From Nocardioides antri (GTDB lineage: Bacteria > Actinomycetota > Actinomycetes > Propionibacteriales > Nocardioidaceae), in assembly GCF_008373765.1 (NCBI RefSeq), contig NZ_VUJW01000001.1:558189-622188 (forward strand): DNA of 64,000 nt, in the 5' to 3' direction. A program made the position numbers and the translations under genes. Positions within the stretch are counted from its first letter, which is position 1. Each line of letters opens with the position of its first letter. Under the pieces are notes generated by a model, which was given only the letters and a program-made list of their open reading frames with translations, had not been told where the DNA came from and searched no databases. Below, in pieces: positions 1-8,803 of the stretch.

Positions 1-779
1 GCTTCCTCAACCTGGTCGGCGACCGGTACCTGGCGCTCGAGGAGGGTCGGCAGGCGAAGGGCGCCGACACGCTCGACGAGGGCGACACGATCCCGGTCGA
101 CCACACGCGTCCCTCGCTCGACCTCACGGTCCTGTTCGACGGGTTCAAGCCGCTCTTCCAGGCGCTGACCCCGGACCAGGTCAACGAGCTGAGCATGAAC
201 CTGGTGCAGGTGCTGCAGGGGGAGGGCGGCACGGTCCGCGGGCTCCTGGAGCACACCGCCTCGCTGACCACTGCCCTCGCCGACCGTGACCAGCTCATCG
301 GCGAGGTGGTCACGAACCTCAGCGAGACCCTCGACACGGTCAACCGGCGCCACGAGCAGCTGAGCAACCTGGTCATCGAGCTCAAGGACTGGATGACGGA
401 CCTCGCGCGGGACCGCAGGACGATCGGCGGCTCGCTCGACAACATCTCCGACCTCACCGTGACGGTCGCCGACCTGCTGCGCCGCGGTCGGCCGCTCGTG
501 AAGAAGGACATCGCGGCGCTGCGCGACCTCGCCGAGCTCCTCAACTCCCCGGACCAGCGGAAGGAGCTCATCGAGGTGCTCGACCGGATGCCCGAGGTGA
601 TGTCGGACCAGATCCGGACCGGCACCTACGGGTCGTGGTACCAGTACTACATCTGCGCGGTCTCGGCCCGGGTCGACCTGCCCGCCATCGGTGGCCTTCC
701 CGTGGTCCGGCAGATCCAGGAGTACCTCTCCCGCATCGAGTTCCACTCCGACGTACCCAGGTGTCAGGACCGAGGATGA
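1..779 (+). CDS. mce4B: Mce-family protein MceB (Mce4B), 5' end outside window
   Basis: The reading frame is open from base 3, so the start lies upstream; 258 residues are visible. MceB proteins are membrane-anchored MlaD-domain subunits that form the periplasm-spanning shuttle of Mce lipid importers. The visible part begins near the end of the MCE domain (GDRYLALEEG) and continues through the MceB-typical stretch FDGFKPLFQALTPDQVNELS and VQVLQGEGGT, then a long helical region. Two Cys residues sit in the C-terminal part (YYICAVS, PRCQDRG). The stop overlaps the start of the next gene (ATGA), as throughout this operon. Assignment to the Mce4 (sterol) class rests on the steroid genes directly downstream. 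Confidence 0.9.
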   Translation, partial: FLNLVGDRYLALEEGRQAKGADTLDEGDTIPVDHTRPSLDLTVLFDGFKPLFQALTPDQVNELSMNLVQVLQGEGGTVRGLLEHTASLTTALADRDQLIGEVVTNLSETLDTVNRRHEQLSNLVIELKDWMTDLARDRRTIGGSLDNISDLTVTVADLLRRGRPLVKKDIAALRDLAELLNSPDQRKELIEVLDRMPEVMSDQIRTGTYGSWYQYYICAVSARVDLPAIGGLPVVRQIQEYLSRIEFHSDVPRCQDRG

Positions 780-1756
780 AGAACGACGACGCACGCATCA
801 TGCGGCTGGGCGTCATCACCCTGGTGGTGATGGCGGTGATCTCGGCTGCCACGTTCAACCTCTCCAAGTTCCCCGGCTTCCGCGGCACGACCTACTACGC
901 CGAGTTCAGCGACGCCAGCGGCATCCACAAGGGCAACATGGTCCAGGTCGGCGGGATGCGCTCGGGCCGGGTCAGCGAGGTGGTGCTGGAGGAGGACCGG
1001 GTGGTGGTGAAGTTCGAGATCGACGACGGCGACGTCGAGCTCGGCCCCGAGACCACTGCATCGGTGGAGGTTCTGAACCTGCTGGGCGAGAAGTTCCTCG
1101 ACGTGCAGCCGCAGGGGGAGGGCGAGCTGGAGGCCGGCGACACGATCCCGCTCGAACGGACCGAGGCCGCCTACGACATCGTCGGCGTCTTCGGCGACCT
1201 CGCCACCACGACCGAGGAGATCGACACCCGCCAGCTGTCCGAGGCTCTCGACGTGGTCGCGGGGACCATGGACGACTCCGCGCCGGAGATCGCGGCCGCG
1301 TTCGACGGCATCGCCCGGCTGTCGCGGAGCGTCTCCCAGCGCGACGAGCAGATCCAGACCCTCTTCCGGAGCTCGCAGCAGGTGACCCGTGTGCTCGAGC
1401 GCCGCGGCCAGGACATCGTCGACCTCATGCGCAGCAGCGACCTGGTCTTCAAGGAGCTGCAGAAGCGGAAGGCGGCGGTCCACCGGCTCCTCGTGAACGC
1501 ACGGATCCTTGCCGAGGAGCTGGAGGGTCTGGCCGAGGACAACGCGGAGCAGATCGGTCCGGCGCTCGCCGAGGTCGACGAGCTGCTCGGGATGCTGGTC
1601 TCCAAGAAGGAGCAGCTGCAGGACACGCTGCACCACCTCGGGCCCTACGTCGAGATCCTCAGCAACATCATCGGCACGGGGCCCTGGTTCGACGCCCTTG
1701 CCATCAACCTCGCCGGTTTCCCGACCGGCGAGTTCTCCCCCGGATTCTCGGAGTGA
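776..1756 (+). CDS. mce4C: Mce-family protein MceC (Mce4C)
   Basis: 326 residues. The ATG at 776 overlaps the mceB stop by 4 nt; an upstream in-frame extension would lie wholly inside mceB, so this start was chosen. One N-terminal membrane anchor (about residues 9-27) is followed by an MlaD/MCE domain (about 34-115, with GNMVQVGGMRSGRV and NLLGEKFLDVQPQG) and a long alpha-helical, probably coiled-coil segment to about 290. Acts in the cell envelope as one of six MCE subunits of the sterol importer. Third in mceA-F order, which fits the preceding MceB and following MceD. Confidence 0.93.
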   Translation: MKNDDARIMRLGVITLVVMAVISAATFNLSKFPGFRGTTYYAEFSDASGIHKGNMVQVGGMRSGRVSEVVLEEDRVVVKFEIDDGDVELGPETTASVEVLNLLGEKFLDVQPQGEGELEAGDTIPLERTEAAYDIVGVFGDLATTTEEIDTRQLSEALDVVAGTMDDSAPEIAAAFDGIARLSRSVSQRDEQIQTLFRSSQQVTRVLERRGQDIVDLMRSSDLVFKELQKRKAAVHRLLVNARILAEELEGLAEDNAEQIGPALAEVDELLGMLVSKKEQLQDTLHHLGPYVEILSNIIGTGPWFDALAINLAGFPTGEFSPGFSE

Positions 1757-3000
1757 TGGCGATGGTGGCGAAGGTGTGGAAGGGCATCGACCGGCGGGTC
1801 GTCCTGCTGGTCGTGGTGCTGATCGTTGCGGGTGCCCTGCTCAACGTCGCGCGGTCGCCGGCGGACACCAAGACGGTGACCGCGCACTTCCCGCGGGCCG
1901 TGAGCGTCTACAAGGGCACCGACGTCCGGATCCTCGGCGTCAACGTCGGCGAGGTCACGGCGGTGACCCCTGCCGGCAACTCGGTGCGCGTCGAGATGGA
2001 GTACGAGGCGACGTACCGGATCCCGGCGGACGCCAAGGCGGTGATCGTGACGCCGACCCTGGTCGCCGACCGCTTCATCCAGCTCACCCCGGTCTACGAG
2101 GGCGGCGAGGTCATGGCCGACGACGCCGAGATCGAGCTGCCCGACACGGGGGTGCCGGTGGAGCTCGACCGCATCTACAGCAGCCTCCAGGCGCTGACCC
2201 GCGCGCTGGGACCGAACGGCGTCAACAAGGACGGCACGCTCAACAACCTCCTGCGCGCCGGTCGGAAGGCCCTCCAGGGTCAGGGCGCGGCCGGCAACGA
2301 GATGATCCGCGAGCTCGCGCTGGCCGCGGAGACCTTCGGCGACGGGGCGGGACCGTTGTTCCAGACGGTCACCCACCTGGCGTCGTTCACCTCCACCCTC
2401 GCCGACAACGACGCGCTGGTCCGGGCCTTCATGACCGACCTCGCGGGCGTCTCACGGACGTTGGCGACCGAGAGCGACGAGCTGCAGCGGGCGGTCGCGG
2501 CCGTGGCCAGCGCCGTCGGCAGCGTCGAGTCGTTCGTGCGCGACAACCGCGACGCCCTGGCGAAGGACCTGCGCCAGCTGTCGACGGTCATGTCGACGAT
2601 CGCCTCCGAGAAGGAGAACCTCGACACGGCCCTCGAGATCGCGCCGACCGCGATGAACAGCCTCGCGCTCGGGTTCGACCCCGGCTCGGGGTCCCAGAAC
2701 TCCCGGGTCGGCATCGCCGGCAACATCTGGGCCGCTGACGGCGTGATCTGCGGCGTGATCCAGCAGCACCCGGAGATGCCCAGGGCGTTGAAGGACACGG
2801 CGTGCGACCTGGTCGCGCAGCTGCTGAGCCCGCTGGTCGACGGCCTCCCGCAGCTCCCGCCGGGGCCCCCGGAGGAGCGCAACGCGGCCGAGCCGGCCCT
2901 GAACGAGCGCGGACGGCTCAGGGTGCCGGTCCCCCATGACGTGGACCACCGCGAGGAGAGCGACCCGTCGCTCGCGACCCTTCTCGGGGGTACGTCATGA
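1756..3000 (+). CDS. mce4D: Mce-family protein MceD (Mce4D)
   Basis: 414 residues. The ATG at 1756 shares one base with the mceC stop (TGATG). Single membrane anchor about residues 15-33, MCE domain about 39-113 (VYKGTDVRILGVNVGEV, TLVADRFIQLTP), then helical repeats and a proline-rich tail (LPQLPPGPPEE) ending in a charged stretch. Subunit of the Mce4 lipid/sterol transport assembly. A Cys pair lies in the C-terminal third (VICGVIQ, TACDLVAQ). Confidence 0.93.
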   Translation: MAMVAKVWKGIDRRVVLLVVVLIVAGALLNVARSPADTKTVTAHFPRAVSVYKGTDVRILGVNVGEVTAVTPAGNSVRVEMEYEATYRIPADAKAVIVTPTLVADRFIQLTPVYEGGEVMADDAEIELPDTGVPVELDRIYSSLQALTRALGPNGVNKDGTLNNLLRAGRKALQGQGAAGNEMIRELALAAETFGDGAGPLFQTVTHLASFTSTLADNDALVRAFMTDLAGVSRTLATESDELQRAVAAVASAVGSVESFVRDNRDALAKDLRQLSTVMSTIASEKENLDTALEIAPTAMNSLALGFDPGSGSQNSRVGIAGNIWAADGVICGVIQQHPEMPRALKDTACDLVAQLLSPLVDGLPQLPPGPPEERNAAEPALNERGRLRVPVPHDVDHREESDPSLATLLGGTS

Positions 3001-4337
3001 AGACGACCCTGCGGTGGCTGCTGGCGACGGCCCTCGGCGCTTCGATGCTGAGCGGCTGTGACTTCGACGGCGCCTACGACCTGCCCCTGCCCGGTTCGCC
3101 GGTCGACGAGGACGAGGCGTTCGAGGTCACTGCCGAGTTCGCGGACGTGCTGAACGTCGTGCCCCGGTCGCCGATCATGGTCGACGACGTCGTCGTCGGC
3201 GAGGTGACCGAGGTCGAACGGGTCGGGTGGCACGCCAAGGTGGAGCTCCGGATCCAGGAGGACGTCGTCCTCCCGGACAACGCCATCGCCGACATCCGGC
3301 AGGTCTCGCTGCTCGGCGAGAAGTACGTCGCGCTCGAGGAGCCCACCGAGCAGGAGCCGGTCGGTCGGCTCGAGGACGGCGACGAGATCCCGCTGTCGGT
3401 GACCGGACGGAACCCCGAGGTCGAGGAGGTCCTGGGCGCGCTCTCCTTCCTGCTGAGCGGGGGCGGCGTCGCCCAGCTCGGCACGATCACCCGCGAGGCC
3501 AACCTCGTGATGACCGGTCGCGAGGACCGGCTCAAGGCACTGCTCGGGTCGCTCGAGGGCGTCGTCGGGACCCTGGACCGGCAGAAGGCCGACATCATCA
3601 ACGCGATGGAGTCGATGAACAACCTCGCCGCGACCCTCAACGCCGAGAAGGACACCATCGGCGAGGCGCTGGACGCCGTCGGACCGGCGATCGACGTGCT
3701 CGCCGACCAGCACGACGAGCTGATCGACATGCTGGGGGCGCTCGAGCGGCTCGGCCGGGTCGGGACCCGGGTGATCAACGCGAGCAAGGAGGACCTGCTC
3801 AAGATGCTCGAGCACCTCTACCCGGTGCTCACCAAGCTCCGTCAGGCGGACCACCAGCTCGGCCCCGGGCTGAACCTGATGGTCAGCTTCCCGTTCCCCG
3901 AGGCGGCCAACTCGATCGTCCAGGGCGACTACGCCGACACGATCGCCCGCATGGACTTCGACCTCGACAACCTGTTCAACAACATCGGGGTCCCGCCGAT
4001 CGACCTGCCGAACCCGGGAGACGTCCTGACCAAGGTCGAGCGGTGTCTCCGGAGCGGCAGCCTGAGCAGCGCGGCGTGCGCGGCCGTGCTCCAGGACGCC
4101 GTGCTGCTGGGAGACCTCAAGGACACCTGCCGGCAACGCGAGTACCGCGACAGCCCGGTGTGCCGAGTCCTCAACTCACTCCCCGGCGTCAACCTCGGGG
4201 GGCTCGACCCCAATGCGCTGACCGACCGTCTCAACGGCTACGCCGACGGCGTGAACGAGCTGTCGAGCGAGCTGGTTCGCGGCGGCGGGTCCGCCGAGGC
4301 GCCGGAGCCGAGTGACCTGATGGGGGTGACCACATGA
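2997..4337 (+). CDS. mce4E: Mce-family lipoprotein MceE (Mce4E / LprN type)
   Basis: 446 residues, start overlapping the mceD stop by 4 nt. The N-terminus is a lipoprotein signal: hydrophobic stretch then lipobox LSGC with the acylated Cys at residue 21. This is the hallmark of MceE, the lipoprotein member of Mce operons. MCE domain about residues 40-120 (NVVPRSPIMVDDVVVGEV, SLLGEKYVALEEP), helical region to about 290, and a Cys-containing C-terminal domain (RCLRSG, SAACAAVL, DTCRQRE, SPVCRVL) that probably forms disulfides outside the membrane. Confidence 0.94.
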   Translation: MKTTLRWLLATALGASMLSGCDFDGAYDLPLPGSPVDEDEAFEVTAEFADVLNVVPRSPIMVDDVVVGEVTEVERVGWHAKVELRIQEDVVLPDNAIADIRQVSLLGEKYVALEEPTEQEPVGRLEDGDEIPLSVTGRNPEVEEVLGALSFLLSGGGVAQLGTITREANLVMTGREDRLKALLGSLEGVVGTLDRQKADIINAMESMNNLAATLNAEKDTIGEALDAVGPAIDVLADQHDELIDMLGALERLGRVGTRVINASKEDLLKMLEHLYPVLTKLRQADHQLGPGLNLMVSFPFPEAANSIVQGDYADTIARMDFDLDNLFNNIGVPPIDLPNPGDVLTKVERCLRSGSLSSAACAAVLQDAVLLGDLKDTCRQREYRDSPVCRVLNSLPGVNLGGLDPNALTDRLNGYADGVNELSSELVRGGGSAEAPEPSDLMGVTT

Positions 4338-5599
4338 GTCGCGGCGTACGGATCCGGCTGGTCGCCTTCATCATCCTGAGCGCGGTCGGCATCTCCTACA
4401 TCACGGCGACCTACCTCGGCCTGGTGGACCGGATCACCGGCAGCGGGCACACGGTGACCGCCACCCTGCCGGGCTCCGGTGGTCTCTTCGAGGGCAGCGA
4501 GGTCACCTACCGCGGGGTGAAGATCGGCAAGGTCACCGAGATGACCCCGACCGCCGAGGGCATCGAGCTCCAGCTCGCGATCACGGAGGACACCAAGCTC
4601 CCCACCGACTCGAAGATGTACGTGCACAACCTGTCCGCGGTCGGCGAGCAGTACCTCGACTTCCAGCCGCCCGACGAGGACGGGCCGTACGCCGAGGACG
4701 GCACCGTGTTCCACGGCGACGAGTCGTCGCTGCCGGTCGACGAGACCGACCTTCTGATCGACCTCGACGAGTTCGTGCAGTCCGTCGACAAGCGCGACCT
4801 GCAGGTGCTGGTCGAGGAGCTCGGCGTCCTGTTCGGCGACACGGGCCGCGACCTCCAGGCGATGCTGGACAACGGGTCCGCGTTCATCGAGGAGGCCTCT
4901 GCCCACACCGACGAGACCATTGCGCTCCTGCAGAACGGGCTCACGGTCCTGCGTACGCAGCAGGGCCAGAAGGAGAACATCCGCTCGTTCGCCCGGGACC
5001 TCGCGACGCTGACCGCCGCGCTCCGCGGAAGCGACAAGGACCTCCGCAAGGTGCTGACGAGCACGCCCGGCGCCGCCCGCGAGCTGCAGGCCATGCTGGA
5101 GCAGCTCGAGCCGACGTTGCCGGTGCTCCTGAGCGACCTCATCGCTGTGGACCAGGTCGTGCTCGCCAACCTGGACGGCCTCGAGCAGCTCCTCGTCACC
5201 TACCCGGTCCTGATCGCGGGTGGTCCGACCGGCAGCACCCGGGACGGATGGGGTCACGTTAACCTGCAGTTCGACAACGACGTCCCGCCGTGCACCCAGG
5301 GCTACCTGCCGCCCTCGCGGCACCGCTCTCCGCACAACCTCACCGACAAGCCGTACTTCCACGCAGAGTGCAAGTCCGGACCGCCGTACGTGATGCGCGG
5401 CCCGAAGTACGTCCCCGCCCGCCGCGGCAACGCGTCAGTGCCGCGCGTCTACAGTGGCACGTACGACCCGGTGACAGGGGAGGTGCCGGGCGTGCGTGAT
5501 GACGCGGGCCGGCAGGTGCGGTTCCGTCAGACGGGGAACCTGTCGGTCCTTGGAGGGGATGCGTGGAAGTGGCTGCTCGTGGGTCCGGTGGCGCGTTGA
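4334..5599 (+). CDS. mce4F: Mce-family protein MceF (Mce4F)
   Basis: 421 residues; ATG overlaps the mceE stop by 4 nt. Membrane anchor about residues 7-29, MCE domain about 36-113 (GLFEGSEVTYRGVKIGKV, LSAVGEQYLDFQPP), helical region, then a C-terminal domain with Cys residues (PPCTQGYLPP, HAECKSGPP). Last of the six MCE subunits. The final 37 nt are also the start of the next gene in another frame, an unusually long overlap for this operon. Confidence 0.93.
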   Translation: MSRGVRIRLVAFIILSAVGISYITATYLGLVDRITGSGHTVTATLPGSGGLFEGSEVTYRGVKIGKVTEMTPTAEGIELQLAITEDTKLPTDSKMYVHNLSAVGEQYLDFQPPDEDGPYAEDGTVFHGDESSLPVDETDLLIDLDEFVQSVDKRDLQVLVEELGVLFGDTGRDLQAMLDNGSAFIEEASAHTDETIALLQNGLTVLRTQQGQKENIRSFARDLATLTAALRGSDKDLRKVLTSTPGAARELQAMLEQLEPTLPVLLSDLIAVDQVVLANLDGLEQLLVTYPVLIAGGPTGSTRDGWGHVNLQFDNDVPPCTQGYLPPSRHRSPHNLTDKPYFHAECKSGPPYVMRGPKYVPARRGNASVPRVYSGTYDPVTGEVPGVRDDAGRQVRFRQTGNLSVLGGDAWKWLLVGPVAR

Positions 5600-6261
5600 C
5601 GCCTGGTACGTCGAAGGAGCAGGAACGCCGCAGAAAGGTCCGTCTCAACATCGTCCTCGCGATCGTCGCGGTGGCGTGCTTGGTCGCCGTCGCTCTCGGT
5701 GGCCGGATGATGGGCGAGCAGTACGGCGACCGGGCGGATGCCGTCGAGGACGGCGGGTGGCTGGACCGGACCTGGTCCCTGCTCTCCATCGAGCGCGCGG
5801 ATGAGTCGGCCTCGTCCCGGGCCGGCGAGGACGTCGGCAACGGGACGGTCGAGGCCTTGGCCCTCGCCCCCGAGGAGGAGCAGGAGCAGACCGCGGCGCA
5901 GCTCGAGGCGGCGACCAAGATGGCCAACGCGTTCCTGAACCTCCAGCACGAGGAGATCGAGGCCAACATCGAGGCCGTCAAGTCCCTGGCCACCGGACCG
6001 TTCCTCCGCCAGTACACCCGCGCGTCCGACGACCTGGTCACGCTGATCCGGCGGGCCCAGGCCACCCAGACCGGCGAGGTCGTCTGGGCGGGCCTGGTCG
6101 CGGGCGACGCGGACGATGCCACCGTGATCGTGGCGACCACCGGGACGGTGGCCAACAAGGTCACCGACTTCGACCCCACGGCGCGGAGCTACCGGCTGCA
6201 GCTCGACCTCGAGCTCGTCGACGGCCGGTGGCTGACCAGCGATCTCCAGTACGTGAAGTGA
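5563..6261 (+). CDS. Mce-associated membrane protein (Mas type), first copy
   Basis: 232 residues from a GTG at 5563, inside the end of mceF. The start is supported by GGAGG at 5552-5556, six bases upstream. Short cytoplasmic N-terminus, one membrane segment (about residues 28-46), then a Glu/Ala-rich helix and a C-terminal domain like that of Mas proteins (NIEAVKSLATGPFLRQY). In mycobacteria such proteins (Mas4A/B, Rv3493c-Rv3492c) follow mceF and are thought to stabilise the importer. Position and topology support the call; sequence identity is modest by nature of the family. Confidence 0.82.
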   Translation: MEVAARGSGGALTPGTSKEQERRRKVRLNIVLAIVAVACLVAVALGGRMMGEQYGDRADAVEDGGWLDRTWSLLSIERADESASSRAGEDVGNGTVEALALAPEEEQEQTAAQLEAATKMANAFLNLQHEEIEANIEAVKSLATGPFLRQYTRASDDLVTLIRRAQATQTGEVVWAGLVAGDADDATVIVATTGTVANKVTDFDPTARSYRLQLDLELVDGRWLTSDLQYVK

Positions 6262-6271
6262 GGTGGAGCCG

Positions 6272-7093
6272 ATGAGCAAGCCTGCGCCCCGCCGACCCTC
6301 GCGGACGACGACGCCGAGGCCGCGCAAGATCGCGGGCAGGGACGTGTCGCCGGCCGACGCTGTCGAGCCGGCGGAGGCACCCCCGGCCGAGGCACCTGAG
6401 GCAACCCAGACACCCCGACCGGCTGGCACGTCCGAACGGCCCCGGCCCCGGCCGCAGACGAAGCAGGCGCGGGACGAGGTGGACGCGCCGGCTGGCGACG
6501 GGTCGGATGCCCTGGCCAGCACCCGGCTCTTCCGAGCCCTGCTCGTGCTGGTCGGCGTGCTCGTGGTGGTGCTCGTGCTCCAGGGCCTCTGGTTCTACCT
6601 CCTGGGGAGGACCGACGACGACCGGGCCCCGGCCGCAGACTCCTCGACGTCGGAGGACGGCGAGTACGTCCCGATCTCCGTGACGTCGGGGCGCCCTGTC
6701 GTGCTCACGCAGCTCGCCGTCCAGGAGGGTGTCGAGGCGGCCGCCGCTGCCGCGCAGATCATGTTCTCGCGCGACTACCAGACCTACGACGAGGGCGTCG
6801 ACAACGCGGTGACCCTGATGACGGAGTCGTTCGCGGAGCAGTACCGCGGAACCGCGGCCGACGTCCGCCGGGAGTCGATCCAGGCGAAGACCGTCGTGCA
6901 GATCCGCGTCGTCGCCCAGGGCGTCGTGCGCACGACCGACACCGAGCTCGAAGCGCTGGTCTTCCTCAACCAGTACACGACCAACGGTGGTGAGGGTCCG
7001 GGCGCCACCACGACCTACACGCCTTACCGCGCCCTCCTGAAGATGGTGCACACCGACAAGGGCTGGCTGGTCGACGGGGTCGACACGAAGTAG
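6272..7093 (+). CDS. Mce-associated membrane protein (Mas type), second copy
   Basis: 273 residues from ATG 6272, preceded by AGGTGGAG at 6261-6268; a GTG nine bases earlier (6263) lies inside that ribosome-binding site and was not chosen. The N-terminal 80 residues are rich in Pro, Arg and Ala and probably disordered in the cytoplasm. A membrane segment follows (about 86-112), then an extracytoplasmic domain with a run of Ala and the motif MTESFAEQYRGTAADVR. Second of the Mas pair that normally closes mce4 operons. A KstR box and a new promoter begin 28 nt after its stop. Confidence 0.8.
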   Translation: MSKPAPRRPSRTTTPRPRKIAGRDVSPADAVEPAEAPPAEAPEATQTPRPAGTSERPRPRPQTKQARDEVDAPAGDGSDALASTRLFRALLVLVGVLVVVLVLQGLWFYLLGRTDDDRAPAADSSTSEDGEYVPISVTSGRPVVLTQLAVQEGVEAAAAAAQIMFSRDYQTYDEGVDNAVTLMTESFAEQYRGTAADVRRESIQAKTVVQIRVVAQGVVRTTDTELEALVFLNQYTTNGGEGPGATTTYTPYRALLKMVHTDKGWLVDGVDTK

Positions 7094-7120
7094 AGAGGCG
7101 GGTCATGTCCCACGAGGAAG

Positions 7121-7134
7121 TAGAACACGTTACA
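7121..7134. promoter_or_regulatory. KstR box, ferredoxin reductase operon
   Basis: TAGAACACGTTACA fits TnnAACnnGTTnnA, the KstR operator. Its right half overlaps a -10 hexamer TACAGT (7131-7136) that lies 7 nt before the GTG at 7144, so the transcript is probably leaderless and KstR would block RNA polymerase directly. Confidence 0.88.
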
Positions 7135-7143
7135 GTTTCTTCT

Positions 7144-8121
7144 GTGGAGCATGACCTGGTCATCGTGGGCGCCGGCCCGACCGGGCTGTTCGCTGCCTAC
7201 TACGCGGGGTTCCGCGGCCTCAGCGTCGCGGTGGTCGACTCGTTGCCGGAGCTCGGCGGCCAGATCACCGCGATGTACCCCGAGAAGGCGATCCTCGACG
7301 TGGCCGGCTTCCCGACCGTCAAGGGCCGCGACCTGGTCGCCGGTCTCGTGGAGCAGGCCGGGACCGCGTCGCCGACGTACCTCCTCGACCGCACGGCCAC
7401 GACGCTGGAGCACGACGCCGACGGCGTGACCCTCGGGCTCGACGACGGCACGACCGTGCGGGCCAAGGTCATGCTGATCACGGCGGGGATCGGCAAGTTC
7501 AGCCCGCGCCCGCTGCCGGCCGGCGACGGCTGGCTGGGGCGGGGCGTGGAGTTCTTCGTCCCCAGCTTCGAGCCGTACGCCGGCAAGGACGTCGTCATCG
7601 TCGGAGGCGGTGACAGCGCGTTCGACTGGGCGCTCCACCTGGAGCCGGTCGCGAACTCGGTCGCCCTCGTGCACCGGCGCGACGCCTTCCGCGCGCACGC
7701 CCGGACGGTGGAGCAGGTGCGGGCCTCGTCGGTGGAGATCATCACGAAGGCCGAGGTCAGCGCCCTGCGCGACGCCGACGGCGGCAGCGAGGGCACGCTC
7801 GCCGAGGTCGAGATCACCGTCGACGGCGAGGTGACGTCACGGAAGGCGCAGGCCGTCGTCGCCGCCCTCGGGTTCATCGCCGACCTGGGACCCCTCCAGC
7901 AGTGGGGGATCGAGACCCGCAAGCGCCACATCGTCGTCGACTCGTCCATGCGCACCAACCTGGAGCGGGTGTTCGCGGCCGGTGACATCACCGACTACCC
8001 CGGCAAGGTGCGGCTCATCGCTGTCGGCTTCGGGGAGGCGGCCACGGCCGTCAACAACGCTGCGGTCGTGATCGACCCGTCCGCCCACGTGTTCCCCGGT
8101 CACTCCTCGGAAGGGTCCTGA
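7144..8121 (+). CDS. Ferredoxin--NADP+ reductase (thioredoxin-reductase-like type)
   Basis: 325 residues from GTG 7144. An ATG at 7105 is in frame, but the KstR box and -10 lie inside that longer version, so the GTG was preferred. FAD-binding GxGxxG at residues 9-14, the family stretch ELGGQITAMYPEK and DVAGFP, and a second nucleotide-binding motif (VVIVGGGDSAFDW). There is no CxxC, which separates it from thioredoxin reductase. It should pass electrons from NAD(P)H to the ferredoxin two genes downstream, and so to the P450s or other oxygenases of sterol oxidation. First gene of a KstR-controlled operon of five. Confidence 0.85.
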   Translation: MEHDLVIVGAGPTGLFAAYYAGFRGLSVAVVDSLPELGGQITAMYPEKAILDVAGFPTVKGRDLVAGLVEQAGTASPTYLLDRTATTLEHDADGVTLGLDDGTTVRAKVMLITAGIGKFSPRPLPAGDGWLGRGVEFFVPSFEPYAGKDVVIVGGGDSAFDWALHLEPVANSVALVHRRDAFRAHARTVEQVRASSVEIITKAEVSALRDADGGSEGTLAEVEITVDGEVTSRKAQAVVAALGFIADLGPLQQWGIETRKRHIVVDSSMRTNLERVFAAGDITDYPGKVRLIAVGFGEAATAVNNAAVVIDPSAHVFPGHSSEGS

Positions 8122-8124
8122 GCC

Positions 8125-8592
8125 ATGGGTAGCGGACGCGACGCCGTCAAGCTGGACGACGACGAGGTGCAGGCGCTCCTCGGCGAGAACATCAAGGTGC
8201 AGGTCGCGAGCAACGGCCCCGACGGGGTCCCGCACCTGACGACGCTCTTCTACATCGTGCGCGACGGGAAGATCGTGTTCTGGACCTACGGCCGCAGCCA
8301 GAAGATCCGCAACCTCGAGCGCGACCCGCGGGTGAGCGCGCTCGTCGAGGACGGAACCGACTACTTCGAGCTGCGCGGGGTCTCGATCAAGGGCAAGGCC
8401 GAGATCGTGCGCGACTACGACGCGATCTACTCGATCGGCTCCGAGGTCGCGACCCGGATGGTGAACGCCGAGTCGTTCGAGGCGCTCGGTGACTTCGGCC
8501 GCGAGACCGTGGAGAAGCAGGCGCAGAAGCGCGTCGGCGTGATCATCCATCCCGATCACGTCGCCACCTGGGACCACCGCAAGATGGTGTGA
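8125..8592 (+). CDS. PPOX-class (pyridoxamine-phosphate-oxidase fold) flavin/F420 protein
   Basis: 155 residues, three bases after the reductase gene. Split-barrel flavin-binding fold typical of F420-dependent PPOX proteins: an N-terminal strand pattern LTTLFYIVRDGKIVFWTYGR and QKIRNLERDPRVSALVEDG, with a second strand block FELRGVSIKGKAEIV. Homologues are recurrent members of sterol operons and may reduce a steroid intermediate or detoxify, but the substrate is not evident here. Co-transcribed with the ferredoxin system. Confidence 0.75.
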   Translation: MGSGRDAVKLDDDEVQALLGENIKVQVASNGPDGVPHLTTLFYIVRDGKIVFWTYGRSQKIRNLERDPRVSALVEDGTDYFELRGVSIKGKAEIVRDYDAIYSIGSEVATRMVNAESFEALGDFGRETVEKQAQKRVGVIIHPDHVATWDHRKMV

Positions 8593-8602
8593 GGAGAGTC
8601 AG

Positions 8603-8803
8603 ATGAGGATCAAGGTCGACTTCGACCTCTGCGAGTCGAACGCGATGTGCGAGGCGCTGGCGCCCGACGTGTTCGAGCTGGACGACGACGACTTCCTGCA
8701 GCTCAACACCGACGAGGTGACCGACGAGAACGAGCAGCGGGTGCGCCAGGCGGTTGCGGCGTGTCCGCGGGCCGCGATCTCGCTGGTGGAGGACGACGCG
8801 TGA
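8603..8803 (+). CDS. [3Fe-4S]-type ferredoxin (FdxD-like)
   Basis: 66 residues. Cluster ligands Cys10, Cys16 (CESNAMC) and Cys54 (AACP), the three-Cys pattern of ferredoxins that serve actinobacterial cytochromes P450. Very acidic, as expected for an electron carrier. GGAGAG sits just upstream. It precedes an Hsd4A-like gene with a 4-nt overlap, as fdxD precedes hsd4A beside mce4 in M. tuberculosis (Rv3503c-Rv3502c). The reductase at 7144 is its likely electron donor. Confidence 0.88.
   Translation: MRIKVDFDLCESNAMCEALAPDVFELDDDDFLQLNTDEVTDENEQRVRQAVAACPRAAISLVEDDA

Noticed and set aside
568-888. Minus-strand frames across the mce operon and elsewhere
   Set aside because: Arg/Pro/Ser-rich shadow frames of high-GC genes with no domain and no promoter.
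7105-7143. Upstream ATG for the ferredoxin reductase (13 extra residues)
   Set aside because: The KstR box and -10 lie inside this stretch and the FAD motif follows GTG 7144 directly.
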